From contig OY759361.1 in assembly GCA_963662355.1 (NCBI GenBank), positions 1,612,001 through 1,676,000 on the forward strand: a stretch of DNA of 64,000 bases, written 5' to 3'. A program made the position numbers and the translations under genes. This stretch comes from WTFY01 sp026713925 (GTDB lineage: Bacteria; Pseudomonadota; Gammaproteobacteria; UBA4575). Shown in pieces: positions 27,438 through 35,624 of this stretch; the first letter of the stretch is position 1; each line of letters begins with the position of its first letter. Below the pieces are notes generated by a model. The model was not told the origin of the DNA. It made no database searches and was given only the letters and a program-made list of their open reading frames with translations.

Positions 27438-27731
27438 CTAATCATGAGTGCCACTCTGGAATTCGAGCAGTTTTTCCCATAGTTCCTGCGCATCGCAGAT
27501 GACCTTTGGGGTCGCATACAAGTTCGGGTGTATTTGTTCTGGCAAATAGCCCGTGGGTTTGAATGTTTGCTTTCCTACAACCCAAGAGGCTTCCTGTCGC
27601 CTTTCTCCGAGATAGTCTCCCACTGACTTCGGGTCTATACCTAGCAGATCTGCAACTGCACTGTACGTGCAGCGGACTTCTTCATCGTTAAGAAATTCAA
27701 GAACTTCTCTTATGATCTTTTTTCTGTCCAT
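27438..27731 (-). CDS. Hypothetical protein, possible winged-helix fold
   Basis: 97-residue protein of unknown function. YSAVADLLGIDPKSVGDYLGERRQ looks like a helix-turn-helix or winged-helix segment (residues ~24-47), and RRQEASWVVGKQTFKPTGYL reads like a conserved family core. The C-terminal half is helical (ICDAQELWEKLLEFQ). It lies 47 bases upstream of the truncated HigA-like gene on the same strand, and might be transcribed with it. It does not resemble HigB/RelE toxins. Upstream there are short direct and inverted repeats that could be its operator. Confidence 0.55.
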   Translation of the reverse strand: MDRKKIIREVLEFLNDEEVRCTYSAVADLLGIDPKSVGDYLGERRQEASWVVGKQTFKPTGYLPEQIHPNLYATPKVICDAQELWEKLLEFQSGTHD

Positions 27732-27762
27732 CTCTTTCTAAATTGCCAGTACTGATATTCCA

Positions 27763-27848
27763 AATTGGTATTTAGCTGCTGGTACTGCCTGCCAGTTTCT
27801 ACTAAGTTGGTAGAATAATACCAATTCAATGAATAATTGGCATTTAGC
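27763..27848. repeat. Short direct and inverted repeats upstream of the 97-residue gene
   Basis: AATTGGTATTTAGC (27763-27776) recurs with one change as AATTGGCATTTAGC (27835-27848). Between them TTGGTAGAATAATACCAA is an inverted repeat with arms TTGGTA and TACCAA around 27798-27813. This sits just upstream of the minus-strand 97-residue gene and downstream-facing of the plus-strand 194-residue gene. It may be an operator. Confidence 0.45.
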
Positions 27849-27989
27849 AAAATTGTGAAAAACTCAGTGACGCCGCCAGGCATGCCAGCATTTATAAACA
27901 GTTTAGCTGATAAAAATCCTAGACGACTTGCTGGTCTACCGAAAAGCTGATCATCAAAGAACACTTCTTTTATAAATGGTCGCGGGTCG

Positions 27990-28574
27990 ATGACAAGTTA
28001 TAGCCCTGAAGGTCTTGCCTGTTTATGGGAATCCGGCGCACGCGAATGTGAAGCCCAGGCCCGCAAGCTTGAAGCGACTGTCCGGAAATGGAAAACCAGG
28101 GACAACACCCGTGCTGTGACAATGGTTGCCTATGAATGGCAAATGGTTGCTGAAGTCCTTGAAAGCTGTGCCTACGATATTGAAAAGCATTATCTCGGTG
28201 CATCGCACTCCCACGAGGAGAATCTCGAACACGCAAAACGACCTGGCATAGCTGGTAAGCACTATTGTGGTTATAGGGGAGGTCATGATGTGAGTGTTGA
28301 GAAGGCCCGCAAATGGAAGGGCAAGGTCGATGATTTAAGAGCCAGTGCCCAGTTATGGAAAGACAAGGCAGGTGCCCTGCTGGGTGATCCTAAAGCCCAA
28401 GCTAGGCTCCGCGATATTGATGCTCGTGAATGGGAGGAGAAGGCCTCGGAGCTGAAGGCCGGTGCGCAAAAGCTGAGAGAGATTAGTGGTAAATGGGCAG
28501 AGAAAGCACAGGAACTGGAAGACCAGTCTCGTGAAGCTGCAGCCAAGGCTGGTGATCTTCGTAACAGCAATTGA
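27990..28574 (+). CDS. Hypothetical helical protein with Trp/Lys-Ala repeats
   Basis: 194 residues, no recognised family. Composition is Ala, Lys, Glu, Arg and Trp rich and strongly helical. The C-terminal half repeats a pattern of about 18-22 residues in the form W-x(2)-KA-x(2)-L: ARKWKGKVDDL, QLWKDKAGALL, REWEEKASELKAG, GKWAEKAQELEDQ and AAAKAGDLR, which suggests an amphipathic coiled coil. The N-terminus has a second Trp-containing segment (ARKLEATVRKWKTRDN). There is no signal peptide and no membrane segment. Phasin-like, LEA-like or structural roles are conceivable, but nothing specific is supported. Confidence 0.5.
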   Translation: MTSYSPEGLACLWESGARECEAQARKLEATVRKWKTRDNTRAVTMVAYEWQMVAEVLESCAYDIEKHYLGASHSHEENLEHAKRPGIAGKHYCGYRGGHDVSVEKARKWKGKVDDLRASAQLWKDKAGALLGDPKAQARLRDIDAREWEEKASELKAGAQKLREISGKWAEKAQELEDQSREAAAKAGDLRNSN

Positions 28575-28952
28575 TTTCATTCGACACTGATATATGCAAG
28601 GGCAGGTGCAAATAACTCATTTTCCTGTTCCAGTTCACTTGGCTTGCTGAACTGGAAAGCGAGTGTCCCATGCAGCTTATTTTTACAAGTCGTTTGTAGG
28701 GTCAAGCCGTGGATCATCTGATACTCCTGGACGAACAGGGTGCCAGATATACTAAAATTTGATCGTAGGCAATTTACGTTGATTCAGGTGCACCGCATAT
28801 ATGGGGGTATCGGTCGGTTTGAAGTCATTTTCCCACTTTGTGCTAACCAGTTAGTTGGCACGATCGAAACAATTAGGTTAAAATTCACATCGGCTTAGGT
28901 GTCTTTAACAGCCCCTTCCCATCAATCGTCTAAACTTTAAGGACAGGGTGTC
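28575..28952. other. Intergenic region upstream of TonB-dependent receptor, with hairpin at 28628-28657
   Basis: 378 bases without a gene. It contains a perfect 10-bp inverted repeat, TTCCAGTTCA then ten bases then TGAACTGGAA (28628-28657). That could be a terminator for the 194-residue gene, though no T-tract follows, or an operator for the receptor. The rest must carry the receptor promoter; no Fur-box match was found. Confidence 0.5.
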
Positions 28953-31424
28953 ATGCGTATAGGATTCTCCGTTTACTGCACCGTCTTGGCAGGCATTCTT
29001 GCCACAACGTTTTTCGTTCCCAGTGCATCCGCTCAAGAGGATGGCGCAGTACAGCTTGAAGAAATCGTCGTTATCGGATCCCGGAGTCAGCAGCCGCGCT
29101 CCGTAGCGGATTCTCCCGTTCCGGTAGATGTTATCTCTGGTGAGGAGTTCAGGAGGCTCGGCAACACTGCGGATGCAACCGATAATCTGCTGAAAACGGT
29201 TCCGTCGTTTAACGCGACTACCGCAACCGGCGATTCGGACAGCTTTTCCAGGCCGGTGTCGTTGCGCGGCATGGCGCAAGACCAAATTTTGCTGCTTGTC
29301 AACGGGAAACGCAGGCACCGTTCCTCTGTCATCGCGGAATTCGCTCCAGCTGCGGGAGCGGGGGCCCAGGGACCGAACATCGGGATGATTCCGCCCATTG
29401 CCGCCGAGAGCATCGAGGTTCTTCGCGACGGTGCCGCGGCACAATATGGGGCTGACGCCATCGCGGGTGTCATCAACTTCCGGCTGAAAGATGCTTCCGA
29501 AGGTGGAGAGGTCCGGTTCCAGTATGGGCAATTCTACGAAGGTGAAAACAGCGCCAGACTGGAAAGCAACGTGGGTATTTCGCTGGGCCCCAAGGGTTTT
29601 GCCAATCTCAGCTTTGATTACGCGGACAACGATGGCCTGTCTCGTGGATTCCAGCGACCGGATGCGCAGGAGTTGATTGACCAGGGGGTGATAGGCGTGG
29701 GAGCGGATTCTCCCTTCGACGATGGTTTTGCACAGAGTTGGGGTCGTCCGGAAACCAGGAACCTGTTGCTGTTCATTAACAGCGGTTACGAGCTATCGGA
29801 GGATAGCGAAGCGTACTTGTTCGGTAACTATGCGGACACGTCGGGACGGTTCCGCTTCTTTTACCGCCCTCCCGACCATCGCACACGCACTCTCTGGCTG
29901 GCGGAGCGGGGTTACACGGGATCCGTACTGGAAACCGGGTATACGCCCTACCTGGACGGTGAGCAGACGGACTACAGCCTGGTGGGAGGGATACGCGGCC
30001 ACCTTCCCGGCGATTATTCATACGATGTAAGCGCTGCAATCGGTTTCAATGAACTGGACCATTATCTGCATAACGCGGTGAGTTACGCGATTGACCCGGA
30101 GCCGAACAACATTGGGAAACGATCATTCTATATCGGCGCGTACGAGCAGGAGGAACTCAATCTCAACGCGGATTTCACGAAACAGCTGACCGACTGGCTA
30201 CACCTCGCTTTTGGCGCGGAATGGCGGGAAGAGACCTGGCGGCAGCGCCAGGGCGAACCCGATTCGTATCAAGGCGAGTATGAAGGAGGATTTGGTACTT
30301 CTCCGGCGGGGATGCAAGGATTCCGGCCGGAAGACTCGGGCAGCTGGTCAAGGGACAACACCTCGCTGTACACGGAGTTGGAGCAGGACGCCGGCGACCG
30401 GCTGTTACTGCAGTACGCGCTTCGGTACGAGGACTATTCGGATTTTGGTAACGTCCTGGTCGGAAAGGTCGCTGCCCGTTTCGATGTTACGGATACGGTG
30501 TTGTTTCGTGGATCCTTGTCCACCGGCTTCCATGCTCCGACACCCGGCCAGTCGCACTTCCAGAGAGAGACGACCACGTTTGACTGTCCAGAGGCTGGCG
30601 GTGTATTCATAGGGGACTGCATTCTCGGGACCGTCCAGCCGGGCAGTGAAGCGGCGATAGCGCTGGGCGGCGGTCCTCTCGAGGAGGAAGAATCGATAAA
30701 TTTCACGGTAGGAGCGAGTGTAGATTTGGGCATGTTCGGTAACGTGACGATCGACCTCTACCGCATTGAAGTGGACGACCGGATTTACAAGGTCACGCCA
30801 CCGGCCGGAGTTTACACCGATGCTGACGGAAACGTGACCCAGAATATCGCCGCTGCTACAAGCTACTCGGCTGCGTCGTTTTTCACGAACGTTCTGGACG
30901 TGCGTTCGTCTGGGCTTGACTTGGTCCTGACGAAAGACATTCATTGGAATGACAGCGTACAGTCGAATGTAACGTTCGCCTATAATTACAATGACTTCAG
31001 CGTTGAAGGACAGGATGAGATCAACGGCCAGAAGCTTGTCAGTGACAACCAGGTAGCTAGAATTGAACGCAGCTATCCGCGGCATCGATTTGTGGCCGGC
31101 ATCGACACGGCGTATAGGAATTGGGATTTTCTGGTCAGAGCCAACTACTTCGGAAAACATTACGATGTGGACAGGGGGGATATTACGCAAGGGACGTCAT
31201 CTCCGATTGACCCGGTCGTATTTTTCGATGTCGAGCTTGGTTATCAAGTCAGCGAATCTATGAAGTTCGTGGCTGGCGGTTCGAATATCTTCGACGAGTA
31301 TGTTGATCGGGTCGATCCTGACCGGTACGCGAATAGATACGCCAACGGATTACAGTATCCGCGCCGGGCGGCACCGAATTATGAGGGTGGTTCCTGGTAT
31401 CTTCGGACGCAGTACACGTTTTAG
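28953..31424 (+). CDS. TonB-dependent outer membrane receptor
   Basis: 823-residue receptor that imports an unidentified ligand using TonB energy. It has a signal peptide (YCTVLAGILATTFFVPSASA, residues ~8-27), a TonB box region LEEIVVIGSRS (~36-46) and a plug domain (~50-170) with SPVPVDVISGEEF, SLRGMAQDQILLLVNGKRRH and ESIEVLRDGAAAQYGADAIAGVINF. The C-terminal beta-barrel ends in Phe as required for outer-membrane insertion (GGSWYLRTQYTF). No siderophore- or cobalamin-specific neighbour helps assign the ligand. The plug start closely resembles the broken receptor at 11.2-11.5 kb. It would depend on a TonB system such as that at 11.5-13.9 kb. Confidence 0.92.
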   Translation: MRIGFSVYCTVLAGILATTFFVPSASAQEDGAVQLEEIVVIGSRSQQPRSVADSPVPVDVISGEEFRRLGNTADATDNLLKTVPSFNATTATGDSDSFSRPVSLRGMAQDQILLLVNGKRRHRSSVIAEFAPAAGAGAQGPNIGMIPPIAAESIEVLRDGAAAQYGADAIAGVINFRLKDASEGGEVRFQYGQFYEGENSARLESNVGISLGPKGFANLSFDYADNDGLSRGFQRPDAQELIDQGVIGVGADSPFDDGFAQSWGRPETRNLLLFINSGYELSEDSEAYLFGNYADTSGRFRFFYRPPDHRTRTLWLAERGYTGSVLETGYTPYLDGEQTDYSLVGGIRGHLPGDYSYDVSAAIGFNELDHYLHNAVSYAIDPEPNNIGKRSFYIGAYEQEELNLNADFTKQLTDWLHLAFGAEWREETWRQRQGEPDSYQGEYEGGFGTSPAGMQGFRPEDSGSWSRDNTSLYTELEQDAGDRLLLQYALRYEDYSDFGNVLVGKVAARFDVTDTVLFRGSLSTGFHAPTPGQSHFQRETTTFDCPEAGGVFIGDCILGTVQPGSEAAIALGGGPLEEEESINFTVGASVDLGMFGNVTIDLYRIEVDDRIYKVTPPAGVYTDADGNVTQNIAAATSYSAASFFTNVLDVRSSGLDLVLTKDIHWNDSVQSNVTFAYNYNDFSVEGQDEINGQKLVSDNQVARIERSYPRHRFVAGIDTAYRNWDFLVRANYFGKHYDVDRGDITQGTSSPIDPVVFFDVELGYQVSESMKFVAGGSNIFDEYVDRVDPDRYANRYANGLQYPRRAAPNYEGGSWYLRTQYTF

Positions 31425-31460
31425 ATCAGTCTCCGAACACCGGTTTCCGGAGTGCCGACT

Positions 31461-31490
31461 GCCGCGTGCCATGTGCTCTTGGCATGCGGC
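31461..31490 (+). terminator. Hairpin downstream of TonB-dependent receptor
   Basis: GCCGCGTGCCA and TGGCATGCGGC (one mismatch) form an 11-bp stem around an 8-base loop, starting 36 bases after the receptor stop. There is no strong T-tract, so it is a possible rather than certain terminator. Confidence 0.5.
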
Positions 31491-31731
31491 TATTGAAACA
31501 CTAGTAAGAAGCGCACTCTAATCTTGGCCCTAACGGCCCGAAATAGACTCGATTCACTGAATCGCTTACACATGACACTCCCTGTAACCAACCCATTATA
31601 GAAGTCTTACACCTAATCTAGTTCAAGTTCTGAGAACCAGAAATCAAGGTGCTCTACTTTTATCTGAACTCCAGAGAAACTGAATTTGTCCTGCCTCCCT
31701 AATCTTGGTCCAGTTTATAGTGCCAAACTTG
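31491..31731. other. Intergenic region before IS debris
   Basis: About 240 bases with no gene or recognisable element, lying between the receptor's hairpin and the first transposase fragment. Confidence 0.4.
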
Positions 31732-31922
31732 TCAAGCCCCCTGGGCATGTACCAGAGTTTGTGAGAGAGTTGGAACGATAGTTTCAGGGACAGGAGGCCG
31801 GTGATCCAGTGACTGATGAGGTCTAATGTGGTTGTACTGGTGGATCCATTGCGTGATCACACACCGTGCTTCGTCCAGTGAGTAAAAGGCTTCCGGACCC
31901 AGCACTTCATGTCGCAGTGTGC
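31732..31922 (-). pseudogene. Transposase C-terminal fragment (integrase-core type, 'IS-B')
   Basis: The minus strand reads LRHEVLGPEAFYSLDEARC, then ITQWIHQYNHIRPHQSLDH and ends TLSQTLVHAQGA before a stop. YNHIRPHQSLDH is the conserved C-terminal motif of DDE integrase-core transposases (IS3/IS481 type). Only the last ~63 codons are present. Confidence 0.8.
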
Positions 31923-31925
31923 TTG

Positions 31926-31973
31926 TTAAGCCCCCTGGGTGTGTACCAAGTTCTGCGAGAGCTGTTATGAAAG
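31926..31973 (-). pseudogene. Second copy of the IS-B transposase tail
   Basis: The minus strand reads LSQNLVHTQGA then stop, nearly the same as the end of the adjacent IS-B fragment. It is directly followed by the inverted-repeat end of the IS407-like element at 31974. The same 48-base arrangement recurs at 63784-63831. Confidence 0.65.
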
Positions 31974-32318
31974 TGGTCCTTCCCCAAAAACTGGTCCGGA
32001 CTTTATGCGAAATTCTGACTTAAATTGCTTTGTTTTTCTTCCTGTTTCCGGTGCGCTTGTGCAAACTCCACCGGGGTCTTGTACTCCAGTTGGCTGTGTG
32101 GCCGTTCGTGATTATACATCTCCCTCCATCGGTCAATTTTGACCCGTGCATCCTCCAAGGATAAAAACCAATGCTGGTTCAAACATTCCAGCCTCACCCG
32201 CGCATTCAATGACTCGATGAACGCATTGTCCGTGGGCTTTCCAGGACGTGAAAAGTCCAGCGTCACCCCGTTGGCATAAGCCCACAAGTCGACCTCTTTC
32301 GATACGAACTCGGGGCCA
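31974..32318 (-). mobile_element. 3' fragment of IS3-family (IS407-like) element 'IS-A'
   Basis: The right terminal repeat TGGTCCTTCCCCAAAAACTG begins at 31974. The transposase C-terminus on the minus strand runs from GPEFVSKEVDLWAYANGVT through YNHERPHSQLEYKTPVEFA to the stop at 32003. It is nearly identical to the copy at 36400-36749. Homology stops abruptly at about 32318, where the IS110-family element begins, exactly at the DN-G-P-E codon stretch of the DDE core. Confidence 0.85.
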
Positions 32319-32446
32319 TAGTACATAGGGAAGCCTATGGTAATGACATCGATGATAGATGAGCCACCTGCTTTTAAAGTTGACCACAGCGGCACACGGA
32401 TCTTCTAGAGTAGTGAAGTGATATTTACTTTAGGAGGTGTACCACC

Positions 32447-33682
32447 ATGGTCAAGCAGCAGGATAAATCTTCTCCACCGGTTTGGGTAGCGATTGATGTG
32501 GCCAAACGACGCAATGAGGTATTGATCGAACACCCGGATCGGGCCCGTCGTCAACGGTTATCAGTATTGAACACGCGGGAGGCCCATGACCGGTTGATGG
32601 CTCACTTGCAGGCATTTGAGCGGCCGGTCACGATCGGTTTTGAAGCGACCGGCAACTACCACCGTCCACTGATCTGGCGCTTGCTGACTGCCGGGTTTAA
32701 CGTACAGCTGATTTCTTCCGTGAGCTTGGCCCGCACGCGCGAAGCCCTGTATAACAGCTGGGACAAGAATGACCCCAAAGACGCCCAGGTGATGTTACAC
32801 ATGATGAAGTTGGGCCATACGCAACGGTATTACGATCCTCTGCAACAGGGGATCAATGACTGGCAGGAGCTGTCCAAGACCCACGAGGTGGTGTCCCGGG
32901 CCAAGACCGAGGCGCTGCACCGTCTGCAGACCCATTATTTACCCTTGTACTTCCCTGAGGTTGAACGGTTTCGGCATAACTCCCGAGCCGAGTGGTTTTT
33001 CATCTTCCTGGACCGGTTTCCGGTGCCTGCGACCATCACGGTGCTGGACAAGGAGCTGTTTATCCGGTCTGCCTGGGACCTGGTGGGGCGCAAGGTGGCC
33101 AAGCGCCGCCTGCTCAACGACCTGTACGAGACCGCCCGCGAGTCGATTGCCCTGCCGGTGGACCCGGGTTCACCTGCGGTGAGCATGTATCGAATGGTGA
33201 TTGCCCACATCCGCCAGCTGATCCAGCAGCGCGATGTGATTGAACAACAGGCCCATGCCTTGCTCTGTGAACATCCTGACTATCAACGCCTGCGTCAACT
33301 CCCCGGTATCGGCCCGATCATCGCCTTGACGATCCTGGCAGAAGCCGGCGACTTGCGCCGCTTTCAACATCCCCGGCAGTTCCTCAAGTTCTGTGGCTTT
33401 GACCTGGCAACGCGTCAGTCCGGTCAGTCACGAGGGCAACCGAAGCTGTCCAAGTACGGCAATGCCCGCCTGCGACGGGCCTTCTGGATGGCGGGACAGG
33501 TTGCGGTTCGACAAAAGGAGAATACCTTCAGGGACAAGTACACGCGCTATACGGCAAGCAACCGTGATGATCAGGATCTAAAACGCAAAGCCCTCACGGC
33601 CGTGGCCGCCAAGATGGCGCGGGTGGCCCATGCCGTGGTCAAAGGCGATACCGATTATCGACCCTTCTATGGGGTTCGATAA
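32447..33682 (+). CDS. IS110-family transposase (DEDD recombinase)
   Basis: 411-residue transposase. The N-terminal RuvC-like DEDD domain shows VWVAIDVAKRRNEVLIEH (first Asp), TIGFEATGNYHRPLI (Glu) and SWDKNDPKDAQVM (the paired Asp), residues ~12-115. The C-terminal Tnp_20 domain has LRQLPGIGPIIALTILAE (helix-hairpin-helix, ~286-303), FCGFDLATRQSGQS with the family's catalytic Ser region, and GNARLRRAFWMAG. AGGAGGT lies about 10 bases before the ATG. The reading frame is uninterrupted, in contrast to every other transposase in the window, so this is the most recent arrival. It is flanked by the halves of two different IS3-type genes. Confidence 0.93.
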   Translation: MVKQQDKSSPPVWVAIDVAKRRNEVLIEHPDRARRQRLSVLNTREAHDRLMAHLQAFERPVTIGFEATGNYHRPLIWRLLTAGFNVQLISSVSLARTREALYNSWDKNDPKDAQVMLHMMKLGHTQRYYDPLQQGINDWQELSKTHEVVSRAKTEALHRLQTHYLPLYFPEVERFRHNSRAEWFFIFLDRFPVPATITVLDKELFIRSAWDLVGRKVAKRRLLNDLYETARESIALPVDPGSPAVSMYRMVIAHIRQLIQQRDVIEQQAHALLCEHPDYQRLRQLPGIGPIIALTILAEAGDLRRFQHPRQFLKFCGFDLATRQSGQSRGQPKLSKYGNARLRRAFWMAGQVAVRQKENTFRDKYTRYTASNRDDQDLKRKALTAVAAKMARVAHAVVKGDTDYRPFYGVR

Positions 33683-33761
33683 CCAGGCGGAAGCACCCCT
33701 CTCTGTACGGCCGTCAGGGCACCTTGTGACCCTGTAGATAATGTTCGGGACTTCCGCCTGG
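33683..33761 (+). ncRNA. Structured 3' end of IS110 element, candidate bridge RNA
   Basis: Directly after the transposase stop, CCAGGCGGAAG (33683-33693) pairs with CTTCCGCCTGG (33751-33761). Nested inside are the palindrome ACGGCCGT (33707-33714) and a stem CAGGG/CCCTG (33715-33734) with an inner CAC/GTG. IS1111-type elements carry a bridge RNA in their right non-coding end. The assignment here rests on position and foldability only. Confidence 0.5.
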
Positions 33762-33956
33762 AACCTGTATCTCGTGTTAAGGAAGGTGAGGCGGCCATGC
33801 CTGGCCAGCCTGTGTTCACTATGGGCGAGAACATGATTCATTGATATGGCGGAGGCCGCTTGCGATCGCCAACGACAGCAGTGCGTTGAGTTTTTGCCGA
33901 TTGATGTCGGCATGGGAGATCTTGTGGCCAAAAAAAAGTTGACTCCAAAGGTAGGA

Positions 33957-34538
33957 CGTTGTCACAGTAAATCCGTTTGGGGACACTTCTTTGACATCTG
34001 ACCTGTTTCAGAGCCTTGACCACCTCAGCGGCACCCATCCTGAACGCCGATACCGCCGCTAGGCACTCGTGCGTGAACACGTCGATCACCGTGGGGACCC
34101 GTAGTCTTGATCCCCCATGCAACCGGCCTGCCACAAAATCCATCACCCACGCCTCGTTCCGTCACGTGGCTCGAACCGGGGCCGGTGACGCTGCGCTGCA
34201 CTCACGCGCCGGCGGGGCCGCTTGCGGTACAACTGCAGCCTCTCCAGGCAGTACAGCCGGTAGACACGCTTGGGGTCCACCTGGATCCCTTCCCACTTGA
34301 TCGGTACGTGGATCCGCCTATAGCCATAACTAACCCGTGACAAAGCCAACTCCCGGATCCACTGGCGCAATGGTCCATGAGGTGCCTTGCAGCTGACATA
34401 CCTGCATGTCCCCCGGGACAACCGCAACATCCAGCAGGCATGCCGCTCACTGGCCCAGTATGCCCCCTGAAAATCGCGCACTGACTGCCTGCGCTGCGAT
34501 GCGCTCACAACTTTCGACTGGTTTGTGGGGGGAACCAC
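33957..34538 (-). pseudogene. IS3-family OrfB remnant ('IS-C'), 5' half with frameshift
   Basis: The minus strand begins SASQRRQSVRDFQGAYWASE and continues ERHACWMLRLSRGTCRYVS, then SYGYRRIHVPIKWEGIQVD and KRVYRLYCLERLQLYRKRP. After a frameshift near 34143 the frame continues MDFVAGRLHGGSRLRVPTVI and KALKQVRCQRSVPKRIYCDN. This is the first two-thirds of a DDE transposase, breaking exactly after YCDN at about 33957. It differs in sequence from IS-A, so the two IS3 fragments flanking the IS110 element come from different insertion sequences. Confidence 0.8.
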
Positions 34539-34557
34539 GCAGACTCCTAGTTTGCTT

Positions 34558-35502
34558 TTACTTTTTTACAGCGGTCTTCAAGTTTGTTATTCCAAATGGT
34601 ACATGAACAGATGGAGTAGATTTAGAAGCGAACTCCAGGTTTCCAATCTGGTCATCAAAAAAGATATGTGGCTTTAAGACATCGAGCACCAATTTCTTTT
34701 CGATCCCCCCGAGCAAGAATAATTCATCAGTGTCAATTCCTGCATCCGATAGAGTATTTATCATGCGTTCGTGGGCAGGGGCATTGCGTGCGGTCACTAT
34801 GGCTATGCGAAGCTTCTGAGTGTATTCTTCCATTGATTGCGACTTATCTCTTTCTAACTTTTGGAATTTTGAAATCCTCTTGAGCAATGGCATCAGCGGA
34901 CCAGCTTCTAAAGGTTGGTTCTTCAGCTTCCGTTCGTGTTCAGAAAACAAATCCAGATTTTGGGATTTTTGATATACAGTCTCTGCTTCATCGTCGGCTA
35001 TGATGCCATCGAAATCAAATGCAATTCTCAACGGTTTGTTGTCGTCAGTGGGAAGATTTTTGCATGGCAATACAAAGCCAGCTGGAAAGCCCTCAGCTAC
35101 GGCCTTGTTCACCTCCGACTCATTGGTGCTTAAATATAGTACTGCGCCGAGAGATTGGATGTATGGGTAAGGCAGTTGACCAGCCAAGAAAAAGGCACGT
35201 GATATTTCAAGGTCATAATGAGAAATTGCATCCATAACGCGAAGGCCGGCATCTGCATGATTGCGGGATAGTACGACAACTTCGATTGGGTGTTCTTCAG
35301 CATATATGGAGTTCAGATGTAGAAGTCGTTTTATAAACGGAAATGCCGCACCGCGATCTGGTATATCTGTCCGGTGATCTTTCTGGTGCATTCGAAATTC
35401 TTGAACCCCAAGTTTGAGATAGAGATCATGTTCCTTGGAAAAATTGAAAAGAGCTGTTGAAGAAACAGCGACTACAAGTTTTTCGGTAATTGGGAACGGC
35501 AT
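34558..35502 (-). CDS. 5'-nucleotidase (cytosolic NT5C1-like, PF06189)
   Basis: 314-residue HAD-like enzyme predicted to dephosphorylate nucleoside 5'-monophosphates. VVAVSSTALFNFSKEHDLYLK (residues ~10-30) and VVVLSRNHADAGLRVMDAI (~75-93) are characteristic of this family. LRIAFDFDGIIADDEAETVY (~158-177) is the DxD nucleophile motif, and IFFDDQIGNLEFA (~280-292) supplies the C-terminal acidic pair. RIAIVTARNAPAHERMINTL gives the Thr/Ser motif. It lies alone between transposase remnants, so it is probably accessory cargo. NMP hydrolysis could serve salvage or, speculatively, phage defence by nucleotide depletion. Confidence 0.88.
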   Translation of the reverse strand: MPFPITEKLVVAVSSTALFNFSKEHDLYLKLGVQEFRMHQKDHRTDIPDRGAAFPFIKRLLHLNSIYAEEHPIEVVVLSRNHADAGLRVMDAISHYDLEISRAFFLAGQLPYPYIQSLGAVLYLSTNESEVNKAVAEGFPAGFVLPCKNLPTDDNKPLRIAFDFDGIIADDEAETVYQKSQNLDLFSEHERKLKNQPLEAGPLMPLLKRISKFQKLERDKSQSMEEYTQKLRIAIVTARNAPAHERMINTLSDAGIDTDELFLLGGIEKKLVLDVLKPHIFFDDQIGNLEFASKSTPSVHVPFGITNLKTAVKK

Positions 35503-35624
35503 AACTGATTATTGATTTGAGCCAGAACTGAAATTGTAATTGAGTTTTGAAGGGATAATCTCGATTAGGATAGCCATTGCATTTTGCATGATAACGCTAA
35601 GGCCCTACAAGTTTTGTGTGTGGG

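Larger units (their letters stand above)
32319..33956 (+). mobile_element. IS110-family insertion sequence (probably IS1111-like)
   Basis: Bounds are set by where the flanking IS3 homologies stop: about 32318 on the left and 33957 on the right, giving ~1.64 kb. The left non-coding end is ~128 bases and the right one ~274 bases, and the longer right end favours the IS1111 subgroup. Possible subterminal inverted repeats are GACATCGAT at 32345-32353 and its near-complement ATTGATGTC at 33900-33908. There are no terminal repeats or target duplications, as usual in this family. The transposase frame appears intact. Confidence 0.75.

Noticed and set aside
33578..33931. Minus-strand frame across the right end of the IS110 element
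   Set aside because: It lies antisense to the transposase 3' end and through the structured non-coding end; no protein similarity recognised.
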